Assembly (NCBI GenBank): GCA_001541255.1
Contig: LNQR01000032.1
Coordinates: forward strand, 1-64,000
Origin: Candidatus Magnetominusculus xianensis
Lineage (GTDB): Bacteria > Nitrospirota > Thermodesulfovibrionia > Thermodesulfovibrionales > Magnetobacteriaceae
Direction of reading: 5' to 3'
DNA length: 64,000 nt
A program made the translations under genes and the position numbers. Shown in pieces: positions 25,899 through 35,210 of this stretch (the stretch's first letter is position 1; each line of letters starts with the position of its first letter). The notes under the pieces were generated by a model that was given only the letters and a program-made list of their open reading frames with translations, made no database searches and was not told the origin of the DNA.

Positions 25899-26987
25899 TT
25901 ATTTTGCGCAGATGCAGGCGATGTTGTTGAAGTACACTGTGCCGTTAATCGTATTGGGGTGGATTTTGACGAATTCTATATCCTTGAAATGCGGCTTTAA
26001 CAGGTGATGCAGGCTGTTTTGATTGAAGAAATTGACGTGTGTTGCCTCAAGTATGTGCCACGGCACTACATTGTGCTGGTAACACACCGGTATGGCGCTT
26101 ATGTCCGGGACAGTTATCAGCGCCCTATTCCTCGCTATTCTCGCAATTTCACTGACCGCGCCTTTAAAGTCAGGGATATGCTCTATTACCTCTGTGCAGA
26201 CAACACTTTCAAAGCTTCCATCTTTGAACGGACACTTTGAACCGCTCTTATACAGAGTAACGTACTCCTGAATGTCAGGGTACAGGTTTTCAATAATCGC
26301 CTCACTCTCTATCTCTATACCATAGGCCTCAATCCCAATGCCGCGCAGATTCCTTATCAAGGCACCACTTCCACATCCAAAATCCAGCACCGGCGACAGC
26401 AGGTAGCTGCTCGCTAAATTCATTATCACCTCAGATACATACCTGGCAGCAGGCGCAGAGCCGTATATATCCTTGCGCGTGGCCGGTTTCGTCTGAGAAA
26501 TCAGCTCGGCATAGTGTGGGGCTGCAATCTGATATTCAATTTTCGAACTAAATATCTCCTCATCCTTAAAGGTTACCCTCAAGTCCTTAAATGCCGAAGA
26601 TACCTGATATTCCAGAGCAAACCCTGAGAAATAATTAGTTATTCCTGCATGAGCCGCTATGTCAGCCCTGTGTACCCTGTAATAAAACGCAACCGGCACC
26701 AAGTTATCGTCTATATATAGTTTAATATAATCCAACAGCTGTAAAACATTCTCTATATACCAGCCTTCCAACCGGAGAAGCCCGCAGGGTTCTATATCTA
26801 TTGCATCAATGCACCCGCCTTGAAACGTTCTTAGGATGTCCTTTTTCACGTTATACAGCGGCGGTGCCGCAGACTCTGACCCCAGGTGGGGAAATCTTAC
26901 CGCTGCCCTTGGCAGTATCTTAAGCAGCCCGTTCTTAATTCTATATGATAAACTTCCTTTCATCCCGCTCCCGTTGCTCCCATTCAA
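25899..26987 (-). CDS. Class I methyltransferase with an N-terminal repeat-type domain
   Basis: Residues from about 195 form a SAM-dependent methyltransferase: VLDFGCGSGALIRNL, AYGIEIESEA, and VVCTEVIEHIPDFKGAV. Residues 60-165 (LRLEGWYIENVLQLLDYIKL, YIDDNLVPVAFY, RADIAAHA, FSGFALEYQ) resemble the repeats of the 1389-residue glycosyltransferase encoded at 29555-33724. The two loci may share a glycan-binding or scaffold domain. A start at ATG 26963 (MKGSLSYR) is possible; the upstream ATG has an AAGGG site. Target unknown, likely a surface glycan. Confidence 0.75.
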   Translation of the reverse strand: MNGSNGSGMKGSLSYRIKNGLLKILPRAAVRFPHLGSESAAPPLYNVKKDILRTFQGGCIDAIDIEPCGLLRLEGWYIENVLQLLDYIKLYIDDNLVPVAFYYRVHRADIAAHAGITNYFSGFALEYQVSSAFKDLRVTFKDEEIFSSKIEYQIAAPHYAELISQTKPATRKDIYGSAPAARYVSEVIMNLASSYLLSPVLDFGCGSGALIRNLRGIGIEAYGIEIESEAIIENLYPDIQEYVTLYKSGSKCPFKDGSFESVVCTEVIEHIPDFKGAVSEIARIARNRALITVPDISAIPVCYQHNVVPWHILEATHVNFFNQNSLHHLLKPHFKDIEFVKIHPNTINGTVYFNNIACICAK

Positions 26988-27222
26988 CCCTTCTCAAAAC
27001 CGCTTGATTGTCCAACTTCCTGCCGTACTACGCAATGCTGGCTCTGCTGTCCGGTATAGTAACACAACTAAAGGAAAAATAAAAGCAGTTATTGACAAAT
27101 AAATGTTTCTCTTTTATAATCAACACGAGCGCTGTAAGGCTCGCAAACGCTGAGTCAGTGTACCGAGCGCTGCTTGATGTGGTTTCTTAATATTAAGCCT
27201 GAATATATACCTAAAGATATAG

Positions 27223-29328
27223 ATGATACGCTCAAATGGACGACAGGTCAAGACGCCAGGCGTCTTAAGAACTGCAATAGAAAAACTGACCGGCTCTGTG
27301 GACATTATTTCTTTCGATGTCTTCGATACGCTGTTTGAAAGGGAAATTGAACCACCAGAAAAGGTAAAAGAGGCCGCCGCCCGCGCCTTATCTCAATATT
27401 TAAGCGATACTCACGGCTTAAAATACTCACCGCATGAGTTGTACTCCCTCAGAAATCTGACAGAGACACGCTTAAGACAACTCTCAGGCGCCGAAGGCAA
27501 GGACACCGAATGCTCCTTTACCGCCATTGCCAGTGAAATGGCACGTGAAATTGCCAGTGAGGCGCCGGGCGACATAGGCAGTAAAATTCAGAGACAAATC
27601 ATTAAGTTTGACATTGACATTGAAAAAGATGTTATCTATATCAAAGAAGGCATGAGGGAAATCCTCCAGTGGCTCAAATCTCTGAATAAACGAATCATTG
27701 CCACCTCCAACATGTATCTCGACAAGGAACACTTCCGGGAAATATTCAAAGACAAGGGCATAGACGGTTATTTTGATAAAATCTATGTCTCCTCGGAAAA
27801 CGGACTGGGCAAGCACTCAGGGAAACTGTTTGACTATGTGCTGCACAAAGAGGGCGTGCCGCCAGAGCGTATGCTGCATATTGGCGACCACATTGAGGCA
27901 GACTATAAAGTCCCGCTTCGTATGGGTATTAAGGCCATACGGCTTTATGATATATCACATCTTAAGAAAAAAAATATCCTGCTTAACTACAATGCCCTCG
28001 CCTCTAAGAATCCCTACTGGAGGGGCCGTTATGTCCTGCAGCTCATACGTCCCAATCAAACCAATCATGAAAGCGGCGATTTTTACTATAACTACGGGTA
28101 CTCTTTCTTAGGCCCCATATACGCGGCATTTGTCTATGGCGTAGTAGAGGAGATAAAGAGGCATGAGATAAAAAAGGCATTCTTTATATCCCGGGAAGGG
28201 GAACTGTTCCTGAACATCTTTAAGCTGTTTGCCCCGGCACTATTAACAAAAAATGAAACTCCCACGACTGATTACGTCTATTTAACGAGAAAATCAACCG
28301 CTCTGGCCTCCTTGTGCAAGGGGCTTCCCCTGGATAAGGCGCTGCTTGGGCTTTGTAATCCGGCTCAAAAGGGCCTGTACTCTATTTTAAATGTCTTTGG
28401 CTTATATCACAGTGACATTGCAGCGCTCTCAGGAAAATACGGTTTTCATAACATCGAAGAGCCTATATGGAACTACAATGACCCCCGGATTGCCGATATG
28501 ATAGCTGATGAGGAATTTCAAAGACTTGTCCGCAAATATGCCGGTGCTGACAGAGATAAACTTGAAAGGTATCTGAATCAATTGAATTTCTTTGGCTCAG
28601 ACAAGACGGCCTTCGTAGATATTGGATGGAGTGCCTCGATTCAAAAGTTCCTTCAGGATACATTTATGCCGCGCGAGGACTATCCCCACGTCTATGGCCT
28701 CTATTTTGGCTTCAGCAATCTTGGGCAGTATACCTTTGACGAGACAAAAAACACTATCACAGGGGTACTGCTTGACCAGAGGCGCGGCTCTGCTATAGAA
28801 CAAATATTTGCCCGTTTTGAAGAACTCTTTGAAGAGGGCGCCAGATCGCTTCAGCCAACCACAGTAGGATATAAAATAAATCCTCAAACAGGTATGGCAG
28901 AACCAGTCTTTAAGGATGAAAAAGAACACGACAGGGCAGTAGAGCTGCTCAATAACGACATGATACAGGCAATGAAAGACGGCGCCATTGATTTCTCAAG
29001 GGAATTTCTCAGGTCAATCCTGCTTACAGGCTGTACCTTTGATGACATTAAACCATTTATAATGACCACAGCAGAAAGATGTATAGCCTTCCCAACAAAA
29101 GAGGAGATGAGCTGTCTCTTTAAGATAAAACATGCAGAGGACTTCGGCTCGAAAAGCGTTACCGATTTCAGCAGTGACAGGGCCGACAGCCCCGCTATTA
29201 TATTCAATCCGGCCAGATTTAAGGCAGCGGTAAAAAAGTCCAACTGGAGATACGGCACGGTAAAGTCCATGGGGATACCTGGCATTAACCTGCTCTTGAG
29301 ATATTATGATATAATAAGGGGGCTATGA
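27223..29328 (+). CDS. HAD superfamily hydrolase, large COG5610-type
   Basis: The N-terminal third is a HAD domain: DIISFDVFDTLFERE with the nucleophile Asp, ATSNMYLD as motif II, and MLHIGDHIEADYKVPLRMG as motif IV. The remaining 400 residues are a conserved but unassigned region seen in large HAD proteins of polysaccharide loci (KKAFFISREGELF, FVDIGWSASIQ). It is 701 residues long. A second frame running from ATG 27177 suggests the true N-terminus may be longer with a frameshift, but homology does not need it. The small gene downstream overlaps its stop by four bases. Confidence 0.8.
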   Translation: MIRSNGRQVKTPGVLRTAIEKLTGSVDIISFDVFDTLFEREIEPPEKVKEAAARALSQYLSDTHGLKYSPHELYSLRNLTETRLRQLSGAEGKDTECSFTAIASEMAREIASEAPGDIGSKIQRQIIKFDIDIEKDVIYIKEGMREILQWLKSLNKRIIATSNMYLDKEHFREIFKDKGIDGYFDKIYVSSENGLGKHSGKLFDYVLHKEGVPPERMLHIGDHIEADYKVPLRMGIKAIRLYDISHLKKKNILLNYNALASKNPYWRGRYVLQLIRPNQTNHESGDFYYNYGYSFLGPIYAAFVYGVVEEIKRHEIKKAFFISREGELFLNIFKLFAPALLTKNETPTTDYVYLTRKSTALASLCKGLPLDKALLGLCNPAQKGLYSILNVFGLYHSDIAALSGKYGFHNIEEPIWNYNDPRIADMIADEEFQRLVRKYAGADRDKLERYLNQLNFFGSDKTAFVDIGWSASIQKFLQDTFMPREDYPHVYGLYFGFSNLGQYTFDETKNTITGVLLDQRRGSAIEQIFARFEELFEEGARSLQPTTVGYKINPQTGMAEPVFKDEKEHDRAVELLNNDMIQAMKDGAIDFSREFLRSILLTGCTFDDIKPFIMTTAERCIAFPTKEEMSCLFKIKHAEDFGSKSVTDFSSDRADSPAIIFNPARFKAAVKKSNWRYGTVKSMGIPGINLLLRYYDIIRGL

Positions 29329-29558
29329 AGGATAACTTCTACTTTACAGGGAATCTTGACCTTAAGAGATGCGGAATCTGGCAGGTCTTGTTAATAGCCC
29401 TGCTGCATAAGTTATTGTTTCTAAGGAAATACTGTTATATGCAGCACTATCCGGCCTTCTCACAGATTGCGGCTTCGTATCTGGCTCACAGGTCGTTTTA
29501 TCTTTATAATATGGCGGTATGGATTAAAAAATTGATATTGCGGTTTATAAACAGATGA
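29325..29558 (+). CDS. Small hypothetical protein coupled to its neighbours
   Basis: A 77-residue basic protein (MKDNFYFTGNLDLKRCGIWQ onward) with a hydrophobic stretch IWQVLLIALLHKLLF and many aromatic residues. It is linked at both ends by ATGA overlaps, with the HAD gene before and the large glycosyltransferase after. That tight coupling is the main reason to believe it is real. No family recognised. Confidence 0.6.
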   Translation: MKDNFYFTGNLDLKRCGIWQVLLIALLHKLLFLRKYCYMQHYPAFSQIAASYLAHRSFYLYNMAVWIKKLILRFINR

Positions 29559-32500
29559 ATTTAAAACAAAAAATATTTAATTTGATAGCCGACACAACAA
29601 AGTCTAAAAGCGTGCATGAGCCGCCTCCCCCTCACCCTTCTACGCCGATTTCGGCCAACTGCGACAAGACCGTTTTGACCGTCGATGCGGTAGACATAAT
29701 GGGCTGGGCAGTTTCACCCAACGGGATAAAATCTGTAGAAGTTTCAATCGACGATATACACACAGGACCAGCCATCTATGGCAGCGTCAGAACAGATATT
29801 CAGGCGGCCTTTCCAGAAATAAGCAGCTCCTTAAACGCCGGATTTTGTCTTTTTAAGACACTTGAGCCGCCATTACCAGATGGTCTTCACAGACTTGATG
29901 TAAAAATAACCTCAAATTGCGGTCATGTTGAAATAAGACAGTTTCAAATTGATATAACCGGTACATACGGGGCATTTTCACAAGAGAATCCAACCGTGAT
30001 TGTCCACTTTGACAGGGTATTGTTAGGCCTGAAATCCATAGATATGACAGGTTTTGCGGTTTCTCCATACCCTATTGACCGCGTGGATGTGTATATTGAC
30101 GATATATTCGTACACAGTGCCTTAACCGGTATCCACCGCCCTGACGCTGAGTCGATGTCCCCTTGTTATAAAGATTCTCTAAACTCAGGTTTTTGTTTAT
30201 ACACCGAACTCGAAGCGCCCATCGAAGTTGGCCCGCATACGATTACACTGAAGGCGGTCACTAAAAATGGCATCACAGACAGTCACAGCTTAACCGTTGA
30301 CGCCGCAAATGAAACCACACCCATTGTTGATATTGTATGCGATGAAATCCATTTTGGCACAGATGCCATTGAGATTAATGGTTTTGTGGTATCATCTGTG
30401 AAAATTACTAAAATTGAAGTATATATAGATGAAGAGCTCGCAGGAAACGCCCACTGTGGACTTAACAGAATGGACGTAGCGCTGAGTTATCCCTGTTACA
30501 AAGACAGCAAGGACGCAGGGTTTTGTTTCTATAAGCAATTTAATGAACCGCTTCAGCCCGGAGTGCATACGCTTACCGTCAGGGCCGAAGGCGGACATGT
30601 CAAACAGTGGTCAGAGCAAGTTGAGATTGCCCTGCCATACAAGGCCCTTACAGATGACAACCCGAGTATATTTATAAACTGTGACATAGAGCTGCTGACG
30701 TTTGACGTTATAGAGGTAGTCGGCTGGGCAGTGTCGCCCGATGGGATTAAGGAGATTGGGGTATTCGTTGACGGCGTATTTATAGATAACGCAGTGTGCG
30801 GTGTGCCGACTAAGACCTTAGCAGAAAGATACCCATGTTACAAAGGCAGTATAAATGCCGGGTTTTGTCTGTTTAAGACACTTGAAAACCCACTGTCTGA
30901 GGGGCAGCATACCCTGACACTCAAGGCAAAAAGCAGCAACGGTCAGGAATCCGCACTTGATATAATGTGTGAGACAGTTGAAAGTTACAAAACATACTCG
31001 GTACAAAACCCAACCTTTATCGCTAGTTTTGAGAAATGCTTCCTGACCTGTGAACGAATCCTGATATTTGCGTGGATTGTTACCCCTGCCGGGCTTGCCA
31101 CAACTGAGATATTCATAGACGGTGAGTTTACAGGCTACGCTGAAGGTGTTAATACAAGGCCTGACATAGCACAGCTCTATCCTTGTTATAAGAACAAGAA
31201 AAACCTGCTCTTAGGTTTTGACAAAATCCTACAGACTCCGATATCAACAGGCAGACACATACTCACAGTAAAGGCAACTGCCGAAGACGGGCAGACGATG
31301 TCGTGGGATTTTGAATATAAGGATGTTGAAACATATGCAGATTATCTGATGTCAACCGCCCCAGAGGTACTTGTTCAGTTGGACAAGGCAGTGATGTCGC
31401 TTGATTTTATTGAGGTAAACGGTTGGGCGCTGTCACCCAAAGGTATAGACAAGGTGGAAATATACCTTGATAACAGGTTTGTTGACACGGCCTATTATGG
31501 ATATGAGCGAGGGGATATGAAAGAGACATTCCCCATGCATTCGTTCTATAAAAACGGGGCAAACAGCGGGTTCTGTTTATATAAGAAACTGGACGAGACG
31601 CTTGAGCCGGGGTACCACACACTCAAAGTGGCTGCGCTGTCTGTTACCGGCATATCAAAGGAGATGTACGAATACAATTTTATCAACAGACCATACAAAG
31701 AAATGCACTCTGACGTACCGCGAATCATCCTAAGCTGCGACAAACTGATGGTAACCCCTGACGTTATAGAAGTCGAGGGATGGACAGCCAGCCCCGACGG
31801 GGTAAGCACGGTGGAGGTTTATGTCGATGGCGAATATATAGATAAGGCCTTTCATGGAATCAGCACCCAGGAGATTAAAAGGCTGCTTCCCTGTTATAAA
31901 AACAGTTCACACTCTGCCTTTGTACTTTATAATGCGTATGAGCATACTTTTACCGCCGGTGACCACTTGATTACACTTAAGATAATATCTGAGACCGGGC
32001 TTGTCAGGGAATGGTCTACACAGTACTACATTGCCGATTCGTATGAGAAATATCTGCAAAAAATAAAGCATCCCCTTCTGAGTAAAATAAAAGGCACGAT
32101 AGAAGAGTTCCTGTACAGGCCGAAAATATCTATAGTGACGCCGGTATATAACGTACACTCACGCTGGCTGGACAAGTGTATTCAATCGGTACTTGACCAA
32201 TACTACGACAACTGGGAGCTGTGCATATATGACGACGCCTCCACACGCGCTGATACAATTGCATGTCTTCATAAATGGAAGACCGCAGACGAGCGTATTA
32301 AAATCGCATTTGGCACAGTAAACCTGCACATATCAGGGGCAACAAACCAGGCGTTAAAACTGGCAGAAGGGGAGTTTATAGCCCTGCTTGATAACGATGA
32401 CGAGCTGACAAAGGACGCCCTCTATGAAACAGTCAAACTCCTCAATATGAACCCTGAGCTGGACTTCATATACAGCGACGAGGACAAGATAGAGGAAGAC

Positions 32501-33724
32501 GGCACACTCTGCGACCCGTTTTTTAAGCCTGACTGGTCACCGGAGCTTTTTTGCACGATGATGTACACATGCCATTTTGGAGTTTATAGAAGGACCGTAA
32601 TAGAAAAAATAAATGGTTTCAGAAAGGGCTACGAGGGGTCTCAGGACTATGACATGGTGTTGAGGTTTGTTGAGCAGACAACCACGGAGCGCATAGCCCA
32701 CCTCCCAAAGGCACTCTACCACTGGAGAAAGATATACGGCTCGGCCTCAGAGAGCGCACAGCACAAGACCTATGCCTTTGACAGTGCTATGAAGGCACTC
32801 AAAGACTACATGCAAAGGAACTCCATCGAAGGCGAGGTGATAAACGAACACAATACCGGCCTATACAGGATTAAGAGGCAGTTGGTGAAAACACCTCTGG
32901 TGTCAATTATCATACCGACAAAGGACAAGGTGGAGTATCTGGAGAAATGCGTGAGGTCCCTAATCAGGAAAACAGATTATCCCAACATAGAGATAATACT
33001 GCTGGACACGGGTAGTGCAGAACCTCAGACACATGAATTTTACGATGAAATCAGACAGCACAGTTCAATAAGAATTATAGATTATCCAAACCCTGAGTTT
33101 AACTACGCAGAGGCTAATAACTGGGCAGCCGCGCGGTCACAAGGACAGTACCTGCTGTTTTTAAATAACGACACCGAGGTGATAGAACCTGGGTGGCTCT
33201 CGGCGATGATGGAATATGGGCAGCTGCCGGAGGTTGGCGCTGTGGGTGCAAAACTGCTCTACCCGGACAACAGTATCCAGCACATGGGCGTGGTAGTGGG
33301 CCTCAAGCGCGCGGCCTCACACGTGGGAAGACTGTACCCGGACAGAAAACCGATGGGCTTCCCATTTCTCCATGCCAAGGACGTAGTGAGAAATGTAACG
33401 GCAGTAACCGGGGCGTGCCTGCTGATGCCAAGGGCGCTGTTTGATGAAATCAAGGGCTTTGACATCAAATTCAGGATAGCCTTCAATGACATAGACCTGT
33501 GTCTGCGCGTGAGAAAGATGGGTTACAAGGTCATCTATACGCCATACGCAAAACTCTACCACCACGAATCGGTAAGCGTGGGAAAACCATACGAGGATAC
33601 AAGCCGCTGTGCCGGTCTTTTCGAGGCCGAGGTTGACTTGTTCAGGGAGCGTTGGGACATAGAGAATTATATCGACCCGTACTTTAATAAAAATCTGGAT
33701 GAAAGCCTGAGATTTAAATATTGA
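29555..33724 (+). CDS. Multirepeat protein with two C-terminal GT2 glycosyltransferase domains
   Basis: Residues about 33-830 hold seven copies of a domain of roughly 115-120 residues. Each has a GWAVSP-like turn, VEVYIDG, a YPCYK segment, SGFCLYK and a closing HTLTLKA. Two family 2 glycosyltransferases follow: one from about residue 855 (PKISIVTPVYN, LLDNDDEL, GSQDYDMVLRF) and one from about 1112 (VSIIIPTKDKVEYLEKCV, LFLNNDTEV). Paired GT2 domains are typical of enzymes that extend rhamnan or O-antigen chains. The repeats probably bind or measure the glycan, which is inference. No signal peptide or membrane segment is seen. Confidence 0.88.
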   Translation: MNLKQKIFNLIADTTKSKSVHEPPPPHPSTPISANCDKTVLTVDAVDIMGWAVSPNGIKSVEVSIDDIHTGPAIYGSVRTDIQAAFPEISSSLNAGFCLFKTLEPPLPDGLHRLDVKITSNCGHVEIRQFQIDITGTYGAFSQENPTVIVHFDRVLLGLKSIDMTGFAVSPYPIDRVDVYIDDIFVHSALTGIHRPDAESMSPCYKDSLNSGFCLYTELEAPIEVGPHTITLKAVTKNGITDSHSLTVDAANETTPIVDIVCDEIHFGTDAIEINGFVVSSVKITKIEVYIDEELAGNAHCGLNRMDVALSYPCYKDSKDAGFCFYKQFNEPLQPGVHTLTVRAEGGHVKQWSEQVEIALPYKALTDDNPSIFINCDIELLTFDVIEVVGWAVSPDGIKEIGVFVDGVFIDNAVCGVPTKTLAERYPCYKGSINAGFCLFKTLENPLSEGQHTLTLKAKSSNGQESALDIMCETVESYKTYSVQNPTFIASFEKCFLTCERILIFAWIVTPAGLATTEIFIDGEFTGYAEGVNTRPDIAQLYPCYKNKKNLLLGFDKILQTPISTGRHILTVKATAEDGQTMSWDFEYKDVETYADYLMSTAPEVLVQLDKAVMSLDFIEVNGWALSPKGIDKVEIYLDNRFVDTAYYGYERGDMKETFPMHSFYKNGANSGFCLYKKLDETLEPGYHTLKVAALSVTGISKEMYEYNFINRPYKEMHSDVPRIILSCDKLMVTPDVIEVEGWTASPDGVSTVEVYVDGEYIDKAFHGISTQEIKRLLPCYKNSSHSAFVLYNAYEHTFTAGDHLITLKIISETGLVREWSTQYYIADSYEKYLQKIKHPLLSKIKGTIEEFLYRPKISIVTPVYNVHSRWLDKCIQSVLDQYYDNWELCIYDDASTRADTIACLHKWKTADERIKIAFGTVNLHISGATNQALKLAEGEFIALLDNDDELTKDALYETVKLLNMNPELDFIYSDEDKIEEDGTLCDPFFKPDWSPELFCTMMYTCHFGVYRRTVIEKINGFRKGYEGSQDYDMVLRFVEQTTTERIAHLPKALYHWRKIYGSASESAQHKTYAFDSAMKALKDYMQRNSIEGEVINEHNTGLYRIKRQLVKTPLVSIIIPTKDKVEYLEKCVRSLIRKTDYPNIEIILLDTGSAEPQTHEFYDEIRQHSSIRIIDYPNPEFNYAEANNWAAARSQGQYLLFLNNDTEVIEPGWLSAMMEYGQLPEVGAVGAKLLYPDNSIQHMGVVVGLKRAASHVGRLYPDRKPMGFPFLHAKDVVRNVTAVTGACLLMPRALFDEIKGFDIKFRIAFNDIDLCLRVRKMGYKVIYTPYAKLYHHESVSVGKPYEDTSRCAGLFEAEVDLFRERWDIENYIDPYFNKNLDESLRFKY

Positions 33725-33750
33725 CGGGTGTGTCAGAATTCCAGCATAAT
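33721..33750 (+). promoter_or_regulatory. Candidate sigma-70 promoter
   Basis: TTGACG at 33721-33726 and CATAAT at 33745-33750 are separated by 18 bases, 27 bases before the ATG of the small gene at 33778. The -35 box overlaps the stop codon of the glycosyltransferase gene. Confidence 0.4.
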
Positions 33751-33777
33751 CAAAACACATGAATGTAAAGGGAGACC

Positions 33778-34005
33778 ATGGACGACTATAACAGGATCAA
33801 GACAATGCTTCAACACTGGTTAGAACACAATGACGAACACGCTGCCACATATGTTAAGTGGGCGCAGCAATCCGCTGAATTGGCTGTAGACGGGCTTCCA
33901 GAGCTGTTAAACAAGATATCTGAGGAGACGAAAAAGATAAGCGGCCTGTTCAGAGAGGCTATAGGCCTAATGGAATCGGGAAGGGACAAAGGGCGGAAGG
34001 CCTGA
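33778..34005 (+). CDS. Small His-rich helical protein
   Basis: A 75-residue protein with an AAAGGGAGA ribosome site. Its N-terminal half reads MLQHWLEHNDEHAATYVKWA, a run of three spaced His residues and acidic residues that could bind metal. I recall similar HW-EHN-EH proteins in anaerobes near metal-centre genes, but I cannot name the family with certainty. It lies alone between the glycosyltransferase and the lytic transglycosylase. Confidence 0.6.
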   Translation: MDDYNRIKTMLQHWLEHNDEHAATYVKWAQQSAELAVDGLPELLNKISEETKKISGLFREAIGLMESGRDKGRKA

Positions 34006-34081
34006 CACTTATGCCTGTTTTTACTGTTTGTTCCTGACTAAACAACTCTTCTTTAAACTACTGGAGGCTACTGGAAGTTGC

Positions 34082-34097
34082 TGGCACGCTATTTGCA
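34082..34097 (+). promoter_or_regulatory. Sigma-54 (RpoN) promoter
   Basis: TGGCACGCTATTTGCA matches the sigma-54 consensus TGGCACG-N4-TTGCA at every fixed position, with the GG and GC doublets exactly 12 bases apart. Transcription would start about 12 bases after the GC, at or just before the ATG at 34109. It requires RpoN and an enhancer-binding activator, neither of which is encoded in this window. Confidence 0.75.
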
Positions 34098-34108
34098 ATA
34101 TATTTAGC

Positions 34109-35011
34109 ATGTTAGGAAAGGTAGACAAAGAGTTATTTAGAGAGCTTCAGGCAACTGGGGGAAACCGGTCAGCCTCACAGGGCGCCAAGACTGCAATGAA
34201 CAGCGATTTTAAGGCCGCCCTGCAGAGCGCCGTAGCAGGAGACAGGAAAAGACCCTCAACATCGTTTTCAACATCAACAGGTAAAGTATCGGGTTATGTA
34301 TCAAATGACGCTGCTATGGATACGTTTTTATCAGTGGACAGGATAGACGATACGAATTTATTTCCTGAATCTGGGAATATATTTCCATCATCTGAATTCA
34401 ATACAGATATTGCCACTGTAAATACTGACAGAAACACTTCATTACGCCAGATGGCAGCAGAGGGAAGGCTCCACGGGACATATGACAGGTGGGATTCCAA
34501 CGCAATAGCGTCATACAAGCCGCAAAAGGGACGACTCTTCAATCAAGCCAACTTCGCTTACAAGCCGGGACAATCAGCAGACACCTTGCTGACACAGCAA
34601 ACTGACGTAAATCTTGATAAATACGAAACCTATATTAATGAATCGGCATCCAATTATGGATTAGACCCGGCGTTGATAAAGGCAGTAATAGTAGCTGAAA
34701 GCGGCGGGAATGCGAAGGCGCGCTCAAGGTCAGGCGCAAGGGGGCTGATGCAGTTAATGCCTGCAACTGCCAGAGGGCTTGGCGTAGCCAATTCCTATGA
34801 CCCAAAACAAAACATAGACGGCGGCAGCCGCTACCTGCGTCAACTACTTGATAAATACGATGGCAACGTCCATCAGGCGCTGGCCGCATACAACTGGGGC
34901 ATGGGAAATCTTGACAGAAAACCGCACAAGATGCCGCAGCAGACGAAAAACTACATCGCAAAGGTCGAGGGTTACTACCGCGGCTACACTGAAGACGCCT
35001 CAAACGTATAA
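34109..35011 (+). CDS. Lytic transglycosylase (SLT domain)
   Basis: The last 130 residues form a family 1 SLT domain: NYGLDPALIKAVIVAESGGN with the catalytic Glu, SGARGLMQLMPATARGLGV, GGSRYLRQLLDKYDGN, and ALAAYNWGMGN. It cleaves peptidoglycan between MurNAc and GlcNAc, leaving an anhydro end. The first 170 residues are low-complexity and unassigned, with no clear signal peptide. I use ATG 34109 because the sigma-54 promoter ends just before it; an in-frame TTG at 34028 lies upstream of that promoter. The lack of a signal peptide and the sigma-54 control recall flagellar or secretion-linked transglycosylases. Confidence 0.85.
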   Translation: MLGKVDKELFRELQATGGNRSASQGAKTAMNSDFKAALQSAVAGDRKRPSTSFSTSTGKVSGYVSNDAAMDTFLSVDRIDDTNLFPESGNIFPSSEFNTDIATVNTDRNTSLRQMAAEGRLHGTYDRWDSNAIASYKPQKGRLFNQANFAYKPGQSADTLLTQQTDVNLDKYETYINESASNYGLDPALIKAVIVAESGGNAKARSRSGARGLMQLMPATARGLGVANSYDPKQNIDGGSRYLRQLLDKYDGNVHQALAAYNWGMGNLDRKPHKMPQQTKNYIAKVEGYYRGYTEDASNV

Positions 35012-35025
35012 CTTTACGCTGTAAA

Positions 35026-35052
35026 CCGGAACCGCCGGAACTGCCGGAATTG
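35026..35052 (+). repeat. Three tandem 9-base repeats
   Basis: CCGGAACCG, CCGGAACTG and CCGGAATTG follow one another directly downstream of the lytic transglycosylase stop. Copies differ at two positions only. No function is evident. Confidence 0.5.
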
Positions 35053-35081
35053 ATGGTGTGTTGTTTAACAAGTTGTATGAA

Positions 35082-35121
35082 GCGTGGCGTAGCGGATACC
35101 TGTGACTCCGCTGCACCACGC
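35082..35121. repeat. Long hairpin
   Basis: GCGTGGCGTAGCGGA (35082-35096) pairs with TCCGCTGCACCACGC (35107-35121) with 14 of 15 pairs, one of them G-U, around a ten-base loop. It lies between two same-strand genes. No T-tract follows, so it may be a factor-independent stop of weak type or a repeat-element hairpin. Confidence 0.5.
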
Positions 35122-35173
35122 AGCATTTCCCAGACAACACCGGTGTGATGTCATGGCAGCCTCAACGATTTTT

Positions 35174-35202
35174 TTGACATTAACCTGCCAAATATTTATA
35201 TA
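35174..35202 (+). promoter_or_regulatory. Candidate sigma-70 promoter, probably leaderless
   Basis: TTGACA at 35174-35179 is followed after 17 bases by TATATA at 35197-35202, with TATAAT overlapping at 35199-35204. The ATG at 35211 lies six to eight bases downstream, so the transcript would begin at or next to the start codon. No ribosome site is visible. Confidence 0.45.
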
Positions 35203-35210
35203 ATCAATGT

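Noticed and set aside
27250..27266. A perfect 17-base palindrome AAGACGCC-A-GGCGTCTT near the HAD gene start
   Set aside because: It lies within the coding frame and no promoter or second copy is seen; chance is sufficient.
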